A program made the position numbers and the translations under genes. This document shows, piece after piece, positions 1 to 9,965 of a DNA stretch of 64,000 bases; within the stretch, counting starts at the first letter, position 1; each line of letters opens with the position of its first letter. The stretch comes from Amblyomma americanum (taxonomy: Eukaryota; Arthropoda; Arachnida; Ixodida; Ixodidae), in the NCBI RefSeq assembly GCF_052857255.1, contig NC_135505.1:56269868-56333867 (forward strand), read 5' to 3'. The notes beneath the pieces were generated by a model, which did not search any database, had not been told where the DNA came from, and was given only the letters and a program-made list of their open reading frames with translations.

Positions 1-379
1 TGTAATTTAATCTCATCACCTGAATAAAAAATGCTGGCATACATTATATTCTTCCTTCAGAAGTTAAAATGTGCTTCATCTGTCGGGTATGCTTTGTGAA
101 CATACCATACTTCGACCTTAAAGTCATTGAAATAAACCTCGCCGCTCGTTTCATCATTTCGCAAATTTAAAAGAAAAACCAGATTTGCTTTAATAAAAAA
201 TTCTGTGGAATTCCAACACTCCCGATCCGCTATGTGACTTCGCGTCTGTTCCTTTTTAGTCGTTTTTAACGGCACGACATCTTTTGCTGCAACTAACCGC
301 GAGGATGTTATCACGCTTAGAACACATGCACTCAGCTTATCGCACGCATCACCGCCCACACCTCTGCCACGAAAACTTC
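1..379. other. No gene seen
   Basis: AT-rich sequence with only short, compositionally random open frames on both strands. I see no repeat, RNA or regulatory signal that I can support. Confidence 0.5.
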
Positions 380-620
380 ATAGTTTTATCTGACGCCATA
401 GTTCTTTGGAACGGCCCTCCGGATAATTTAGTAACATGCTCTGACCACCATCTATTACATCACAAATTGATTAGCCGCTTTTTGTGCCACTGCATCCTAT
501 TTTTGTCACTGCGCATTACGGTAAATCCTAGACTTTTTATCACCGTACTGCGATGTTGAAGCGTAAACGACAGCCCGTTATCAACTTTTGAGGGGCCACT
601 TTTGGACTTTTCTCTAGGTT
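380..620 (+). pseudogene. Possible CR1/L2-like LINE carboxy-terminal remnant
   Basis: A plus-strand frame carries a short stretch resembling the end of CR1/L2-type ORF2, with a V-L-W-N-G-P-P-D-N run like the W-N-x-L-P motif of that region. The following sequence contains TTTTTGTCACTGCG, which is also found at about 39510 in the 3' region of the clearer CR1/L2-like element in this window. No upstream reverse transcriptase domain is present. The resemblance is short and could be chance. Confidence 0.3.
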
Positions 621-2504
621 TGTTCTTTTGCTAATTTAAATATAGTCTTTCTGTTTTCCGCTGTGTCATTTACTTTTGTTCAGAGACTGCCCTTAACTTA
701 AGGCACATCCCTCTTTGCGTAATGCCCACCGGGCCTTTAAGGGAAGAAAAATTGGAATACAATATTATTCCATGTCCGGTTTCAAAATGGCAGCGTCATT
801 AAACAGTCCAAATGGCATAGTACAGAAGCTTTCCATTTCAGCATTGAACCTCAATCTTGTTATATTTATGCCACGGCATGACCATAATCCACATTAGTGT
901 AGTTCGGAGTTTACATAATGTCCTTCCTTTGCAAGCGGCAAACAAGTGGAAATTCTAGTTTGTATTTTCCTTCAGAATTGATTGCTATGCCTGAAGAGTA
1001 TTTTTTATGCAAACACATTTTTAATTCATCCTTTGTATGCGGGGATCATTAAACACTATAGGTGAGTGCGGGAGAATGCTCGTGAAAGACGCCGTTTCCC
1101 CACAGGTGTTGTGTGCCATTTTGACACCCGGGGACACAAACGCCCGAAATAGATCAGAAGGAGGCTCTTCATGCGAGCTTGGTCTACTTTAAAAAGGACT
1201 GAGGCTGAGCCGACGCGCTCATCCTCAAGCCTAACTTATCCTCATGTCCAAACTTAATTGGTCTTGAGATCGGTACGTTTTTTTAAAGCAGCTAGGACAA
1301 AATCCTCTGCAGTTCGTTTCTGCTCGACGCTTTTGTTGGTTACACCACTAAGAATGTCGCCGCTGTATTGCAGGCCACATTAAGCATGAAGAAGCGCACG
1401 TACCTTTCCTAAAAGTCCTCATACAACCGGGTTTGTTTGCTTTTCGGCACTGCAGTGGGTTCTGCATAGGCGCTCAGAACGTCAGAGGGGAACGGAAGCA
1501 TTTAATTTCACTGCTCCAGAGCTTTTAAACGCTGCAGCGCACCACAACATACCAAAGATAATGTCCAGCACTTAGCAGGCTTATTAGGCTGGGAACTTTC
1601 GGAAAGAGCGTCTCGCGCTTAACGGCACGTGGCTAAATGTCCACAATCGAATAAATGGAATCCAGAAATACGGTCGAGAAATTGTAGCTAAGGCGGTTTG
1701 TGAAAGAACGTGCTAGTTTTATTTCTCACGTTTTCAGTAATATTGGGTTGCATTTTCCGTAAGTAAGATGTGTGACCTGTAAGCCAGTGGTCAGGCTCAC
1801 TACCCGCTTACGGATGCCTTATAAGCTTATCCTAGATATACCAAACGCATGCAAAAATTTGTTTTGAAAATTGGCTTCTGAGGAAAGGAAATGGCGCAGT
1901 AACTTTCTAACATTTCGATGTTAGCATCCCGGAGAACGGTCTACTATTGGGTGCAAGTCCGGAAGCCAGGGCTTCCAGGCGTGCGTTATTGCAATCGACG
2001 AGCGGCCATTGCTAGTCCCTTTCGCTGTTGAATTTCAGCCTACTTTGCAGCCTTCCACCAGTAGAGGACGGTTGTTCGGGATGTTGCCTGCTCGCCGCAC
2101 ACTGCCACAAATCTCACATTCTCCTTCTACAAGAACCATGTCGTCCGCGCTGTGCCTGCATGTAAGCATTCGCGCTGCCTCCTCGGCTGCTGACATGTAG
2201 AGGAAGAAAGTACGCTGGAAGCCACGAGGTGGATACCCTCGACTCGCTCTGCTGTATAGTGTGGACTACAGTCCACACTACTAATGACAGGCGCAATACA
2301 CGATAAGTCATATGATGCGGACCGGCAGATACCAAAGTGCAAATCTATATGGTACAGCCCATGGTGTTAAACAATCCTCGTTTCCTACGTACTTACGCCT
2401 CGGTAAACGCCGTCGCAAGTTGCATACCAGGGTGCTGAAAGATGAAGAATTCGCCATGAATGCCTACCACCGGTAATGATTGAAAGGGAAGAGGGAACAC
2501 ACAG
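621..2504. other. No gene seen; one small perfect hairpin
   Basis: About 1.9 kb with no supportable coding region. Overlapping short frames around 2000-2340 look random. The only structure noted is a hairpin at 2257-2280 with 11-base arms. Confidence 0.5.
2257..2280. repeat. Perfect 11-bp inverted repeat
   Basis: TAGTGTGGACT is followed by a two-base spacer and AGTCCACACTA. The arms match exactly. Function unknown; it may be a remnant of a DNA element. Confidence 0.8.
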
Positions 2505-3060
2505 GGGTTGTGGGTATTCGATTTTTTTTGTGCGCACATAGTGGTGCACTTTGCATTCCGTTTAAGATCACCACTTTGCCCCGCTTCACTACATTTTTAC
2601 ACCCAATATTACTGGCCAAAAGCATTATTTAATGGGAAAGTGTTTAAGAACTCAAATTTTTCATATATTGTAAGATTTGATGATGATGATGATGGATATT
2701 TATGGCGCAAGGGCATCTGTGGCCATAGAGCGCCATGACACAAGGTATTTTTCTTTTTCTCAAGGTGGGGTCAAAGACCCATTTTCCAAGCATTTCACCC
2801 TAAATAAGCCGGGCACCAGACCAGGGGAAAGCTTGTACCCATTGTATTACCGGTGGGTACCCGGCGACACTGGGGATGGAACTCCGCACCTCCCGCATGC
2901 GATGTATGATTTCACTACAACAAGCAATATATCCACACACATTCCTTCACAGGCTTGCATTTTTTTGCTGTTAACGTTTTACTATTGTCAAAAGCGTTTC
3001 CCATTGGTTCTTTATGGAAGTCTTAACTGCTCCATTAGAGCGATGCAAAAAGTTTAAAAG
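2505..3060 (+). repeat. Dispersed repeat D, copy 1, split by a SINE
   Basis: Sequence at 2590-2678 and 2913-3060 matches stretches at about 5420-5540 and 10440-10770. Shared pieces include a CCAAAAGCATT-like block, a GGGAAA block, TCATATAT and AAGATTT. In this copy the repeat is interrupted by the tail-sharing SINE at 2679-2904, while the copy at 10440 reads through the same point. I do not recognise the family. Confidence 0.5.
2671..2912 (-). mobile_element. tRNA-type SINE with ATC-repeat tail (family B)
   Basis: Read on the minus strand, this has a box-B-like GGAGTTCCATCCCC, then a body ending in CCCTTGCGCCATAAA and a run of ATC triplets. The body and tail match the copy at 12526-12710. 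Flanks TAAGATTT (2671-2678) and TATGATTT (2905-2912) form a probable 8-bp target duplication with one mismatch, consistent with L1-type mobilisation. It sits inside dispersed repeat D. Confidence 0.7.
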
Positions 3061-4189
3061 AAAGATGTTGCTACACATCGATGAATTGCACCATTCCTTT
3101 CCTTAGGTACATAACAGAAATTGAAAATTTTTCTCCAAAAATGTTGAACATGTAAAGGTTAAGTGGCTGCAATGCTAGTGAAGACACGCAGAAAATTATG
3201 CAGTCAAACGAGAAGTTTGGGCTGGCTGGTGAATATTGATAATGAAACACAGTGAAAACTAGAAGGGGCCCAGAAGAGAAACAAGGCACCACACGCGCGT
3301 CTGGTGTTGTCTTTGTGTTGTGCACTTCGTATAGTTTGCACTGTTTTTCACCATGAATAATGCAGGCACCATTCACGTACTGCCCCACTTGCCGTGGTGC
3401 ACTGTGTGCTCCTCGGCAGTGACACACAGGAAACATAATCAAGGATAATTTATTACGAACACTGTAAAATATCCTAAGGCGGGGCTAAGTGTTTTTACGA
3501 CTTGCCTGCATAGAAATTTTGCCCAATTCTAGTGCGGCATGAATTGGTGTCCTATGCGCCGCTCTAAATCATTTCTCAGGAATAGTTTATGTAGCGGTTA
3601 CACTCCTAGTCACTCAACTACGCTTCGGATTTGGTATGTTCAGGAGTCCGCCTTCATGAGAAACTTGAAGACGCTTCTAGCTACCTTCCTTGCTATATCC
3701 AGTGCCCTTTGAGACAGCATTATGTCGTCTTCGCTTCTGCGTAGTGTCACCACATGACAGAACCTAACAAGTAATCAAGAGAAAGAAGAGCGAAGATGTG
3801 TGTTCACACCGCGTACTTTTTGCCGGAGAATGTGTGATGATTGCTGGCGCAAATGACTTGTTTCAATAATGCCAAATTCCTCTAAAATGCTTCATTTTAA
3901 TTGCAAACATTTTTATTGGTTCACAAAAGGCATGCAGTGTCATGAAAATGTATTTTGCTGGAGGAATTTATCATAGATGTACTTACGTGAAATTTCAATG
4001 CACACTCCTCTGATGCACTGTCCTGCAGTATGGCGCCCCATTGACAGCTTGTGATAAAAGAAATTGTTAATCGGAAGCGGCCTCATGTAATTTACACGAG
4101 GAGCGAGTGGAAATGTTCAAAAACACAAGCCATGACATCCGCGAGATGTTCTTGCTAGAGCATGAGACAGCTGAAACTCATTCTCACTG
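3061..4189. other. No gene seen
   Basis: No supportable coding region. Open frames up to 123 codons show no recognisable domain and no splice-consistent neighbours. Confidence 0.5.
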
Positions 4190-4371
4190 CCAAACTATAT
4201 TCCATGAATACAGCGCAACGAACGGGACCTAGAAGAAGGACAAAAGCAGGCACACAACACAGCGCTGTGTTGTGTCCCTGCCTTTGTCCTTCTTGTACGT
4301 CCCGTTCGTTGCGCTGTAGTCATGAAATGTCGAAACTAACTCGCCCAAACACTTACCTTTCCAAACTATAT
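4190..4371. mobile_element. Fold-back (palindromic) insertion with 11-bp target duplication
   Basis: About 4205-4330 is a near-perfect palindrome centred on AGCGCT at about 4263. Its arms begin ACAGCGCAACGAACGGGAC and end in the reverse complement. The insertion is bounded by CCAAACTATAT at 4190-4200 and 4361-4371. The right-hand tail, GCGCTGTAGT through AACTCGCCCAA, recurs at about 52212-52275. An 11-bp duplication favours L1-type retroposition over a cut-and-paste element. Confidence 0.75.
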
Positions 4372-4525
4372 GTTTTAACAAGAGCGGCCATTTGGGCGAG
4401 CTGGTATAGCGTTTATAGCGTTTTTTTTCTTCATGAAGTGCATAGAAGACGATGGTAGCCGAAAGGGCCGTATGTACACCAGCAATATGTTTCAAGTGCC
4501 ATATTTGTTTTGTAAGAGGATGATG

Positions 4526-4574
4526 CGTACTGTACTGCAAGTACAGCGAGTACTGTACTGTGAGTACTGCAAGA
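4526..4574. repeat. Short GTACTG-rich repeat
   Basis: GTACTGTACTG occurs twice with related AGTACTGCAAG units over about 50 bases. Probably a degenerate microsatellite. Confidence 0.55.
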
Positions 4575-6110
4575 GGATTACGCGTTTTTAAGGAAACAAG
4601 GACGGAAAATATTTGTAATTTTATCGGAGTGAGACACATTTCTAAAATTTTCTTAACAGCTGTTATGCCCGACAAAAAAGACCAGAACTGCCAAGCCATT
4701 TATAAGCTGTTATCTTCGGTGGTCGAGCAATTTTCTTGGGATTGCAGCATTCTTTGATGCAGCCTTAGCGCTGCTATACAGTCAAAGTCATTTTACAAGA
4801 AATAATTATGAATGATTCCATCAAGATAATTCGTTCATACTTCCTCCACGTGTTATGGGTCCTTCCGGCGTTGACACCAATTAGAATCAGCTATCTGGCA
4901 CTGGAGAGTCGGTCGCTGGACAGTACTATGTCGGTTGGACAACAGGGCCCAATCATGGGTCTCTTGTGGACTAATATAAATAAATTATTCTGTCCCATTT
5001 ATACAATCAGCTCATTCTGTAATCATCCGGTTTAAATGCTGGAGCATTGAAACACTGAGGGCACTTAGCTACACAAGAAGGAACAGAAAGGGTTTTTTTC
5101 GTGTAGAACTTGCGGCATGCAGTAAGGTGGCAAAAATGCAGTTTGTTATGCAGGGCATATCCCAATCAGTGACAGTGACAGATGGTACACAACCGTGATT
5201 CGTGCCTTGTTTATTATTCTGCCTTGCGATTCCTGCAGTTCAGTTGTGCTTTTCCACTCTGATATGTAAAGCTGTCGTGCTAGGCTGATAAGTGAAACTT
5301 AGGATTGAAGTTTCACGAGTTTCCACTTCCCCCAGATCTTGCTGCTTTCTGCGCTGCGATTAGAAATGTAAAAACCGAAAGCACACGCGGAGGGCCGTAT
5401 ATAAACGTATATCATATATTCACACCTACCAATTCTGGACAAAAGCATTTTTTTAGCAGGAAACCGTTTATGAACGCACTTTTTTTCATATAATGGAAGA
5501 TTTCACTAAAAGAATTGGAGTCAATCTGTTGTCCGCCATTACCTTGCCATGCCTTGTAACCCACTTTTTGTCAGCACTTCATCCTACCTAGTTTAGCAGT
5601 GGTCGTCATTGCTAGCGGTGAAGAATCTTTTAACTCTTCTACTATCTGCCCGTGGTAGCGATTGTGGCTCGGTTTGAGCCAGTGGGCAGGCCTGTGCACT
5701 TTCCTTTCCTTTCTTCCTGGGAACAACAACAGACAGACTGCTGCTCCAGTGTGCTTCAAGTTGAAAGGTTTCCGAACGCGAATATGGCCTCTCTGTGTAC
5801 TCAAAAGTTTTGGAGTGTCAGTATCTTTCCTGAACTCACTGCTTCATTTTCGCCATATATCCGCACTTCCTATTAAGATTGCAGAGCACACCAGCGTCTC
5901 ACTAGCATTCCTTCCTTCTCAAGTTCTCAGTTTGCGGCGGGTATTAGAAAGGCTCTAACCCACTAGCGTGGGCGGTGGATTTGTGGCTGCATCATTCAAT
6001 GAATACTTATAGCGCAACCGACAACAAAGCACACCGTAAGAGACATTGTGTTCGCTTGTGCTGTTCGCGTGTCTCACGGTCTCCTTGGACGTCTGTTGCT
6101 CTACAGTGTT
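4575..6110 (+). other. No gene seen; contains dispersed repeat D copy 2
   Basis: No supportable gene. At about 5420-5540 lies a second copy of the repeat also found at 2590 and 10540. It includes an uninterrupted AAGATTTCACTA at the site where copy 1 carries a SINE. Confidence 0.5.
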
Positions 6111-6290
6111 TTAGGGCGAAAGCCTTCAATGGCTCATATTCGCGGCCATGGATCTGTTCGGTGTCCGTTACTTCTAGCAACTCGATAAGGAAGAAAATCT
6201 TTGTGCACGGAGGGATTCGAACCACCACCCTCCCGTTCCGCAGCCGAGAGTGCTAACGACTACACTAATTCCTGCCAACGCATGTGTAGT
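6111..6290 (-). mobile_element. tRNA-headed SINE-like element, degenerate
   Basis: On the minus strand, GTGTAGTCGTTAGCACTC resembles box A, and GGTTCGAATCCC is a near-perfect box B spaced as in a tRNA gene. Beyond it the sequence runs into TTGCTAGAAGTAACGG and the block GAGCCATTGAAGGC. A related block, ATGGCTCATT, occurs at about 13755. No acceptor-stem pairing supports a true tRNA gene. Confidence 0.5.
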
Positions 6291-7654
6291 TCTTGTCTAG
6301 GACGCTGAGAGTGTTTGCGGAGAGGCGTCGAATGAGACGGATGCCTCCCAAATGCCCTCCAGTGTCTCCAGCATTTCAGATTCATGCACAGTTGTGTACT
6401 TAATCAACATGTTAAACCTCAGAAGTACATCCTACGAAGTAGCATAAGTTGGCAACAATGTCTGAAGAACTAATTGCCCCTTGAAGGCCTTTGGCTTCTT
6501 AATTCGATAGAAATCTGTTTTTGTGGAGGACCAAGAACATTAAAGCCACTGACAAGACTGCGTTTATCTTAATGGTGCGTAAATTGCTTAATTAAAAGCG
6601 ATGTGCTAGAAATAACTTCATAATAATGCGAGCAGAATACGCAGTTCTTTCGATATACTGCCTTGTCAGCAGCAAATGCTAGCACATTATCTGGTTCAAC
6701 CACTAAAAAAACCAATGAGTTAACGGTAGCCTACCGTGCAAGGCGCTCCGTCTCCAAGAGTTCCATGGGACCAGCCAGTGATGAGGTTATAACAATAGTA
6801 TGCACAGGGTGATTTTGGTCCTGGCTGTAGGAGAGAGAAATAAAACATGGTACTCGTTCTGATGCGTGTATTTACTTCTGCCAGTCATTTAAAATAATTA
6901 ATCTTTTCCATAGGAGTAGCTGCTCCAGCGAATGTGTCGAGCATGAAGTTTAAATGCTGCTTGAAGAGTGAAACATTTCTAAAAATTGAGTTTTTCTTGT
7001 AAAGACGAAATGAATAATTAATTTTTCAGAGAAGATATTTTTTTTGTCGATGCTATTATTTTGGTTATCTAGAACACGAATAGCACACAATGAAGCAATT
7101 TCCGTCAAGTTTTCTTCACAACTTATAAATTGTTTAGTGTTTCTTGTAACAAAATGCGTTATATTCAAGAGTTTAACAGCCCATCGCAACCTGATTTGCT
7201 TTATTTCGGCCGTGTCTACCTTGTTGGTGCTAGTGTTGTCATCAGTCTTCAAATTAAATACGGAGGCGGGCCGCTATAAAATAGGGCGAGTGCTCTACAA
7301 GAAAGGAAACGAAAAATTAAATCAACTTGCGGGATACCAAGCTTTCAGATACGTGCTTTCAAAGCGCCGAGGATCGAGTAACTGTAAAACCATTAAAAAA
7401 GAAGTGCTCGCCACACATAAATCTTTTTAGTGCTGCTGCACATACCTGGATGGGGCGAAGTTTATTTTTTTTCTTGAACAAGAAGGCTCTAACAGATATT
7501 TTAAATGCGTATAGCCAGAAAGGTGCATTCCTATGTTGGCAGACTGTGTTTCAACATTTAGACTACTATTTGCATCGTCCAATGTCATTGCTTACGGACG
7601 CAATCGCAGATCATAAGCTCATCGTAAAACGGTCACTAGCGCACGACAGAACTT
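6291..7654. other. No gene seen
   Basis: AT-rich. Opposing open frames of 100-128 codons at 6950-7430 overlap each other and carry no domain. Confidence 0.5.
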
Positions 7655-7965
7655 GCTGCGGTGGCTGAGTGGTTAGAGCGCTCGGCTACTGATCCGGAGT
7701 TCCCGGGTCCGAACCCGACCGCGGCGGCTGTGTTTTCATGGAGGAAAAACGCTAAGGCGTCTGTGTGCTGTTCGATGTCAGTGCAATTGAAAGATCCCCA
7801 GGTGGTCGAAATTATTCCAAAGCCCTCCACTACGGCACCTCTTTCCTCCTATCTTCTTTCATTCCCTCCTTTATTTCTTCCCATACGGCGCAGTTCACGT
7901 GTCGGCCGATATGTGAGACACAGACTGAGCCATTTTCCTTTCCCGGAAAACCAAAGCACTATAGA
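7655..7965 (+). mobile_element. tRNA-derived SINE, family A, long-tail subtype
   Basis: The head begins TGCGGTGGCTGAGTGGTTAG, a good box A, followed by GGGTCCGAACCC as box B. The body contains GTGTGCTGTTCGATGTCAG and CCCAGGTGGTCGAAAT, shared with the copies at 20029, 21898, 54567, 60813 and 61228. The 3' part (pyrimidine-rich, then CACGTGTCGGCCGATATGTG) is shared only with the 20125-20580 copies, which defines a subtype. It resembles Ruka-type tick SINEs. Confidence 0.85.
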
Positions 7966-8599
7966 GAGTTAACCATACAATCTTGAAAAAGCACTTCTGA
8001 ATTAAAGCTCATGTATGGGAGGTATCACGTCCCACTAGCAATGGTTTCAGTGGTTCGGGAGTTCCATCAAGGTTTTCCTGAAACTAGCGCACGTAAGACA
8101 AGCTTGCCATGAGATTTACGTGGCCAGACATGAATGAAGGCAGCATTCGTTATGTTTGTCCATGTCGCTCTTGCTGAATAAATGCAGTTGGATTCCGGCG
8201 ACCAGCTACCGTCATAGTTGCGTCTGATCTCCCAAGTGCGTCCTTAGAAGTGGTAAACTTTGATTTTGTGGACAGCATCAAAAAGGTATAGACGAACACT
8301 GCGGTTAATGCGGCAGAGTATGAGTTAGCATTGGTGTTCCCCCTGAAGGATCAACCGCTGCGCAGATGACGCGATCAGACAGTGCGACCAGATGGCGTGA
8401 TACAGACTGGCAATCATCCTGGACACGCCGTGCCCTTTTTTATTGTTTGTCTCATAATATGTAGTAAAACAACATAAATAATAGAGAGAGGGGGTCTGGA
8501 CCAGCAGCGCTTTGTCAGGCTTAACGCCAATTCGAAAGAAATGAAAAGAAGATAAGGGTCCCAACAAAAAAGAAGTTTAAAGGGAAAATAGAAGCAGTA
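7966..8599. other. No gene seen
   Basis: No supported feature. GAATAAATGCAGTTGG near 8175 has a polyadenylation-like hexamer but no transcript context. Confidence 0.45.
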
Positions 8600-8935
8600 A
8601 ACGCCAAACCAGATAAAAAAAGAAGAAACAAAAGGCAGATCACAGTCAAAGTCACCGTGAAAATTCAACAAAGGCACATAGGGCAGACCACGATGAAAAA
8701 AAAAACATGTAAAAACCAAACTCACAACATAGTCAAGGTCTCAGTAACAATCCCAGACGAAGCACAGAGTGCAGGGCGTGACGAAAATCCATGACGGACA
8801 AACATAATAAAAAAGAAGACGAAACAAATGTCACAACATAGTCAGGGTCAGAGTCACACAGTCGAAGCACTGCCAAAGCAATAACAGCAGTATGCAGGCC
8901 ACGGCGAAAGACAATCATGCCAAACAAAGGAGCAC
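8600..8935 (+). repeat. Degenerate tandem repeat, period about 100 bp
   Basis: Roughly three diverged units are visible. The clearest pair starts at about 8724 (CACAACATAGTCAAGGTC) and 8832 (CACAACATAGTCAGGGTC), each followed by an AGCAC block and a CACGGCGAAA- or GTGACGAAA-like block. A weaker unit precedes them. The frames on both strands here are by-products of the repeat. Confidence 0.6.
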
Positions 8936-9689
8936 GGATCTCTCCTCTGCGGAGAGCTCGTGGAATAGAAATGAGAGGAAAGAAAGAAATCACCGTAAAT
9001 AATTAGGAATTGTGTTGCTTTGGAGTTGAACCATTTGAAGGAGGAAATCACAGACAGCAGGGCCTCTCATAAAGAAGGGGTAAGTAGATGGTGTAAAAAA
9101 GATTTCAAGCAGGAAACAAAAGGAGCAGTAAGGGAAAAATCCCGGATGTAATGTACCCTGTCCGCTGTCCGCCACTGCTAACCCATCGCCTCCCACTTAG
9201 TTTCCGCCTTCCCTGTCCCACTTCTTCGCTCCCTCCGCTCCTCTGCAGATGACATGGGGATTTCCCTCTCTCTACTTTGCCACCTGCCAAACGAGGCTCC
9301 AGGCGAACGGACAGAAATGCCGATTGTTCCGACAAATGGTTCTTATGAACATTAGAAAGAGACTGGGAGGGTGCCGCAAAGATGCGTGGTCTGCTCCCTC
9401 CAGTAGGTCCCGCAGCCGCCCGCCAAATAAGGCAAGACCCTCAAGCACGGGCATGCCGAGTAGATACAACCTAAGAAAGACGCCAACACCCACAAGTTCT
9501 TTAGCTCCGTGCGGAGTGGGTGTTCCCACACAACCAGGCCAGATGGATTAGGTAAATAGTGTTCAAACAGTATAATTCAGAAAAAATTATTGAGGGAAGT
9601 TACGTGCTTTAAGTGCGTAAGCAATGTTTTTGATTTCTATTTCATTTTTTAACGCAAGAGCTTTAGTACCCTCGTGTCGGAAAAAAATT
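8936..9689. other. No gene recognised
   Basis: Short overlapping frames of 76-100 codons occur on both strands at 9105-9551. The plus frame 9249-9551 is basic and proline-rich and has no domain I recognise. No splice or promoter support. Confidence 0.45.
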
Positions 9690-9965
9690 GTCTGGCGTTG
9701 CAGACCGCTTGAAGCCTCTCAGCCGGTCCGGCAACCTAGGTGGCCCACTTAGGTCAGATGACCCTGTGTCGTTATCACAACCTACCCACCGAATTGTGAG
9801 GAAGCTAAGCAGTGTGGCAGGTGGCGGTTAAATTAATGATTGGTTGCGAGAGTTGCACCAGTGTGCCAAGGAGTGGTATGACGACTTGCAGGGGTCTCTG
9901 AATGTGAAGTCGAGGAAGACCATTTTTACATAAACAGGCATTAACCCACTCAGGGAATTGTCTCA
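9690..9965 (-). repeat. Dispersed repeat family C, copy 1
   Basis: Contains CAACCTACCCACCGAATTGT, GCAGGTGGCGGTTAAATTAATGATTGG and GGCATTAACCCACT. The same ordered blocks occur at 22680-23010 and, in reverse orientation, at 20886-21130. The copy at 20886 suggests a tRNA-like head, which makes this a minus-strand SINE-like copy. Confidence 0.6.

Noticed and set aside
4229..4699. 156-codon minus-strand open frame
   Set aside because: Half of it is the fold-back insertion; the remainder has no recognisable domain.
7655..7730. Functional tRNA gene
   Set aside because: Boxes A and B fit, but the sequence continues into a body repeated six or more times in the window, so it is a SINE head.
8325..9335. 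Series of minus-strand frames
   Set aside because: They fall in a degenerate tandem repeat and shift from frame to frame without domains.
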